Assembly (NCBI GenBank): GCA_003996215.1 | Contig: QJPP01000283.1 | Span: 836,501-900,500 of the forward strand | Direction of reading: 5' to 3' | Source: Jaltomata sinuosa | Taxonomy: Eukaryota > Streptophyta > Magnoliopsida > Solanales > Solanaceae | DNA length: 64,000 bases | Shown here: positions 59,308 to 64,000 of the stretch, one piece after another | Layout of the letters: each line of letters opens with the position of its first letter | How positions within the stretch are numbered: position 1 is the first letter of the stretch | The notes under the pieces: generated by a model | What the model was told of the DNA's origin: nothing | The model's database searches: none | Seen by the model: only the letters and a program-made list of their open reading frames with translations | Translations under genes and position numbers: made by a program

Positions 59308-62142
59308 AACTTAGTATTAGAGCATAGACTTCAAGTGTCCTAGGGTATTTGTGAAGCCGTGTCTAGTAGAGTCTTGCTTATGGGTGTGTTGTGCACCACA
59401 CTTATAATCAGGAGGCTACAGGGAATTTAGGAAATGTTTCTCTTCTTTTATACTCCAGGTCGTGCAGTAAAGTTATTCCTTAAGGAACTTATACAGATTT
59501 GAGTTAACCCAATTCCTCCAACCATGCCTCATCTCTGAGGTTGTGGAAACAGTAAAGTGCAGATTCCTATCAGTGTGATTCTCTCAGATAGAGCCATTAG
59601 AAAGTTAATAGACTGCACAAAGTCTTGAGAGGAGCCCACTAGTGCATTAAGTCTACTGATTCAAAAATATGTACAATTTTCCACTTGTGCAGTTAAGCCT
59701 ACAGTAGAATGTGCTCTCAAACCCTTTTCTAGAAACTTTACTATGGATGGCATCATAGCCAAAAAAGTATGGTTCTTTCATTTCATGGGTAGTATAGTCA
59801 CTCAAAAGTTAGTGTGCATGGAGATGTTATGAGGGATAAGTAGCAAAACGACCCCAGAGCTAGGTGTATGAGGTTAGAAGTATAGTAGCGTATCTACAAA
59901 ATGACGATGGTAATGCTCATTTTATGGAATTGACCTAGTAGGCTTTACATAGTGTATGTAAAGAATTAAGTTTATTAAATTGCAATGAATATGGTGGTGC
60001 AGGTAAGATGTATAGATGACCCCAAGAAGAATTTGTAAATTGTGACTAAGTCATGAGATAAAGAAGAGAGCCTTAAGCACTAAAAAGGTAGATGTGTGCC
60101 CAGGGGAGTATGTGGTTGCATGATGTTTAGGAGATTATAGACAGACGATGTTGAGTCCCTTAGTGTGGTTTTAATTTAGTTGATTTGTGTGGGTGTGAAC
60201 TTAGAGAGATGATGTTAGTAGATGAATAAGCAAAGGTCCGATTGCTAAGTGTTAGAGGAAGTGGTTATATATTACTGTAATAGTATGATTCCTCTAGTGA
60301 TAGCCTTAAATGTAAAGAGAAAACTAAGATATATCTCAAAAGAAGACCTAGCAAGGGTTTAGCATCTTTCAGTTATAGACTATCAGGGAGAGTATAGCGC
60401 CCAAGAGTACAATGATACCTCAATCCTACAAGAGTTAGTTGATTATACCCTGGTTTAGGAGAGATATCTATAGACTTAGAAGGGTGATGTTTGAGCTAAG
60501 GGGAGATGATAGAATAAAGAACCAAGTAGAGTCCTGCAACTCAATTAGTATATAATTCTAGAGAGAGCTATGATGGGATATCGATCCATTCTGATTCCAG
60601 TGGATTACCTAGCACTTCAGTCAAGATGACACTATACTGAGACGTATTTGTGCCATATTCATGACTAAGTTCATGCACTCCTTATAGATTCATGTCCATG
60701 CTCAGCTGCTAGAACAAATAGAAATTGCTCCAGATAGCGATTCAAGTTTTACTCTATGATTCTATGAATTTCAGCCTTATGCCAGGAGACTCGGTATATA
60801 TGTAAACTCATGTCTCATAATATACTCAGTTCTATGTACTCTATTCAGTCCTCAAGTTATGCCTTAATGTCTAATGAAATCATGCTACATCATGTATATG
60901 CTCGGACCAAATTTCTTAAACAGTTCATGCTTATGATTTCCTTACTCTAACAATGATTCCTATGTCCAGAATGTGAGACACTCAAGCCTTTGTACTTGAC
61001 TTCTCAGACTTCGCCTTGAGTGGCTAGATTACGCTAAGTATAAGTCATGACCGATCAATATTCCTTCATTTGTGATACTCATGCTTCCACTCTATCTCTT
61101 AAGTGATCTTGTATTATGTTGTCATAGGTGTTAGTTAAGGGAGCTAAGTAGTAGCCTAAATGGGGAGTACTAGATTTTCCTCTTATTTTTTGGTGTCCCT
61201 TTGTAGAAGTTCTTGCAGTTACATTTTCTAGATATTCTAGGGAAAAACAGAGAAGTATCATATAGTATCAGCTAAAAAGAATCCATAGGATGATCATAGT
61301 AATAGGCTTGAATGTCGTGATAAAATAAATATGGGCCTTTTCTTTTTTTAACTAGTGTCGCATTGATTAGAGTTCAAGGTTAGTGGGTTTTCATAACAAT
61401 AAGGAATATCATTCTTGGGAGATAACTCCAGATGCAAGAGATTTAGTAGAGATAGGCTTGAACATGGTGAAAGAAGGTAGTTAGACTCATACCTTAGCCT
61501 CTATATTTGCATTGATGAGAATTTTAGTTGCAAATGGTAAGTGTTGTATTCAGAGAAGTTGGTGTAGTTAAAAAGGGTATTCCTAAGATTAAAAGCTATC
61601 AACTGTATTGGTTAAGGCAAGAATAGTCTTGTTCTTACTCCCTGCCTAGGATGCTCATACTTTATGTCAAGTAGCTTAAAATAGCAAGATAGTAGACTTC
61701 TCATATCAGACCAGTTCAGACCTGTCAGTAATCATTCCTAACGCTAGAAGGCCCTACGTTCAGTTTAGTGCATGCTAGTAAATTCAATCTAGAAGAGAAT
61801 AGTTTTCTGGTATAGTTACTCCTCTCACTTTTATGTTCCTTTCAGTTACTGAGATTTCTAAGAGTGCATTCGTTCTGTATGATTTTCAGCAAATCCCCTA
61901 CTCTCACTCTAGACAAGTTATCATGTTGGATGTTCAGTTTCATGTACCATCAGTTGTTCTCATGCCTTCAGTATGCATACATGCCTCATGAATTTAGCTA
62001 AGTCTATATTTCAATGAAAAATTAGTTTTTCATATTAGTACTTCAACTTTTAAAACTCACTTGGTGGGATTGCATCTCTCTCCTAACCATCTGATCTTAG
62101 TAAAACTTCATTAGAGGATGAGTGATCCCAAGGGGGAGATAT
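59308..62142 (+). other. Internal region 2, non-coding
   Basis: 2,835 bases, collinear with 35756-38585, with about 7 differences in the first 130 bases. The primer site TAGTATTAGAGC (59312-59323) has two changes from the tRNA-Met complement. The purine tract AAGGGGGAGATAT is at 62130-62142. The ATG CCT CAT CTC TGA text near 59523 is shared with internal 1. No coding frame. Confidence 0.75.
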
Positions 62143-64000
62143 TGTGACAACCCAAAAATTCTAAGCTCAGATCCAGACCATTTTCATATATTGTTAGATC
62201 CGAACCAGATGATTTCAAATGGTAAATAGGTGTTGAGATCAATAATTATGTGTGGGAAATGTTTTAGATATGAATTAGGGTCATAAAGAACCTCTAGCTC
62301 AAAGTTGAGTTGAAAGCTTCCTTACCGATTGAGTTTTAGTGTAAGATTTTTCAAGGGTTAACTTAAAATGATTATAAATCCTAGAATATGAAGAGTTAGG
62401 TGGATTAGTACCCACCAAATTGAAGGTCTTTGAATCTTTATCCTAACTCCACCGACCGTGAATTAATACGAGTCTAGAGTAAAAAGTTATCATTATTTTA
62501 CTAAAGGGTGTCTATCTGTCAAAATAACAGACAGAAACCACGGGAGGAATCCATGGCTCGTGGATAAAACCACGAACCGTGGATTCCATCCGTGGAAATC
62601 AGACCCGGAACTAAAATTTTTGTCTGAAACCATGTGAAGGTTCCACGGGTCATGAAACCAACTCGTGGAAATAGTCCAGAAGCCTGAAATGTGGTCTAAG
62701 AACCACAACTTCCATCCACTGACCGTGGTATATTCCACGAGCCATGGTTCATGTCTGTGGAACCCGACGATGAATCTTTTTCAGCTGTTTTACTTAGTTT
62801 TCTCAGGGGAATTTTAGACTTTTTCCACCTTGCTTTTTATTCCTAAACTAAGTTTATTTATGCCTGTTTGGAGAGGTTTTATCCGTACTTAGTCTTTCCT
62901 CTCCTCATTCCATGGATTCAAGTTTCAACAAAAGAAAAGAATGCTCTCTTTCAAGATAAAGACCTAGGGTTCATCCTCAAGATCAAAACCTCCATCTTTC
63001 GTTCAAGATTCTCCAGTAAACATGTATGTGGGTATTCAATGAGGATCTCCTTTCACCCTGATGCCCAAAGTTAGTTTTTAGTTATCATTTCTACCAGTTA
63101 TGATTCTAGGGTTCTTACCCAAACAAGTGTTTTACTATGTATTCGATCTCTTGAAGATCCTACATCACTACTATTTTTGTTAGAACAATTTTTACATGAA
63201 TTGCTGCAATTAGATTTCAAAAGCCTAGATTTTAGAAGAAGCAAATTGTAGCCTGATTTTTACCCAACTATTCATATTTTTACAGAGCTGAATTCCTCAT
63301 GATACTATATGTTCCCTGTATATTTTTAAGTGATATTGCAAGAAGTTTTGTATATTTTCTTAAATCCTTGGAATTTAGATGAAACAGACTTAGCTTGGAT
63401 TTACAGCACCTTCTGCATAAATTATCTTTCTTTTCAAGAACTTAGCATGAAATTGTAGTATTTCTACATGAACTAACTTTTCTTCAGAATTTAGCCTAGT
63501 CTACTAGTACTAAGTTTTTAAGCATTAAAGTACCCAGTTAAGAGCCAGCCTACAACTTTTCAGAAAAATAGAATGCTTTCAGTCTTAGTATTATACTGCA
63601 TTCTCAGATGTTATCAGTATTGAGCTATCCAGTATTTCAGTTGCATTCGTTGCTTTATATTCAGTTGGGAGTAGGCTTAGCACCAAGGGGACCAATGAAT
63701 AAAGGCTCAACTGTCAAGTTAGAATGAGACCTTTTGTCGAAGTCCCTAAGTCCCAGAACTATGGCACCACTGTAGGTATAAAAGGGTTCAGCTATCAGAT
63801 TAGGCTGGGCACCCTTGTCCCTTGTTGACATCAATTTAGTGGATCCACATCAGATTTATTTGTACCCTTGGCAAGGTATGAACACCCTCCCAGCCAGGGT
63901 TACAGGTTGGTCCCATAGTTAGCTCATCTAGGGGTATGTCGGTTAACAGTAGCTCCTACAGTTCAGATTCATTATTTCATGTCCTTGTATTCAGTTATTT
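62143..64000 (+). repeat. LTR C, cut by the window end
   Basis: Starts TGTGACAACCC, a changed form of TGTAACACCCC, after the purine tract of internal 2. It matches LTR B closely and contains TATAAAAG at 63777-63784. The remaining roughly 0.9 kb should lie beyond the window. Confidence 0.85.

Larger units (their letters stand above)
33014..64000 (+). mobile_element. Three-LTR tandem array of a non-coding LTR retrotransposon (right end outside window)
   Basis: The order is LTR A (33014-35755), internal 1 (35756-38585), LTR B (38586-39478, 54430-55551, 58546-59307), internal 2 (59308-62142), LTR C (62143 to window end). Both internal regions start with a tRNA-Met-type primer site and end in a purine tract. 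Neither has a coding frame. LTR B is shared by both units and is broken by two later insertions. It is the same family as the minus-strand element at 23140-30317. The right border and the target duplication are not visible. Confidence 0.85.

Noticed and set aside
1..64000. A novel defence, toxin or biosynthetic gene cluster
   Set aside because: No run of host-type coding frames was found; every long frame belongs to the Athila-type element and the rest are relics or composition artefacts.

Overview
This window looks like repeat-rich nuclear DNA from a flowering plant, most likely a nightshade (Solanum or Capsicum type). That family-level guess rests on the style of the retrotransposon families and is inference; 'plant' is secure from the Athila-type Ty3/gypsy polyprotein, the tRNA-Asp and tRNA-Met primer binding sites and the CACTA-type end. 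I see no intact host gene, no rRNA or tRNA gene and no CRISPR. Nearly all of the window is LTR retrotransposons nested inside one another, as in pericentromeric heterochromatin.

Layout. (1) 1-13619: an old degraded LTR (398-1101 plus 12532-13619) split by a full-length Ty3/gypsy element at 1102-12526. That element has very long LTRs, a tRNA-Met-type primer site, a decayed gag with zinc knuckles and perfect 5-bp target-site duplications (GTATT). (2) 13620-18966: the 3' end of an Athila/Tat-like element and its LTR start, then a relic of a Ty3/gypsy integrase C-terminus joined to its LTR, then unassigned DNA. (3) 18972-22448: a solo LTR with TTTTT duplications. (4) 23140-30317: a non-coding LTR element on the minus strand, truncated at its right end. 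(5) 30871-33013: a CACTA-type terminus, then two LTR fragments lying head to head. (6) 33014 to the window end: a tandem LTR-internal-LTR-internal-LTR array of the same non-coding family as (4). Its central LTR is broken by two later insertions.

The larger of these insertions (39479-54429) is itself a three-LTR tandem of an Athila-type element, flanked by GGTAT duplications. It carries the only long coding region: gag, protease, reverse transcriptase, RNase H and integrase in one frame (42969-48419) with five in-frame stops and no frameshift seen. After it comes a third reading frame (49636-51518) resembling the 'putative plant transposon protein' family in the env-like position. The smaller insertion (55552-58545) is a non-coding minus-strand element with 604-bp LTRs.

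How the parts relate. The order of insertion can be read directly: the plus LTR fragment was hit by the minus LTR fragment, that by the tandem array, and the array's central LTR by the Athila-type complex and the small minus element. The most notable observations are the two independent three-LTR tandem complexes, one inside the other; GC-rich inverted-repeat cassettes just upstream of the putative TATA box in several different LTR families; and a copy of such a cassette just upstream of the third reading frame. I found no convincing new host or defence system. All similarity statements are by-eye comparisons within the window or recognition of family motifs; no alignment or database search was run.
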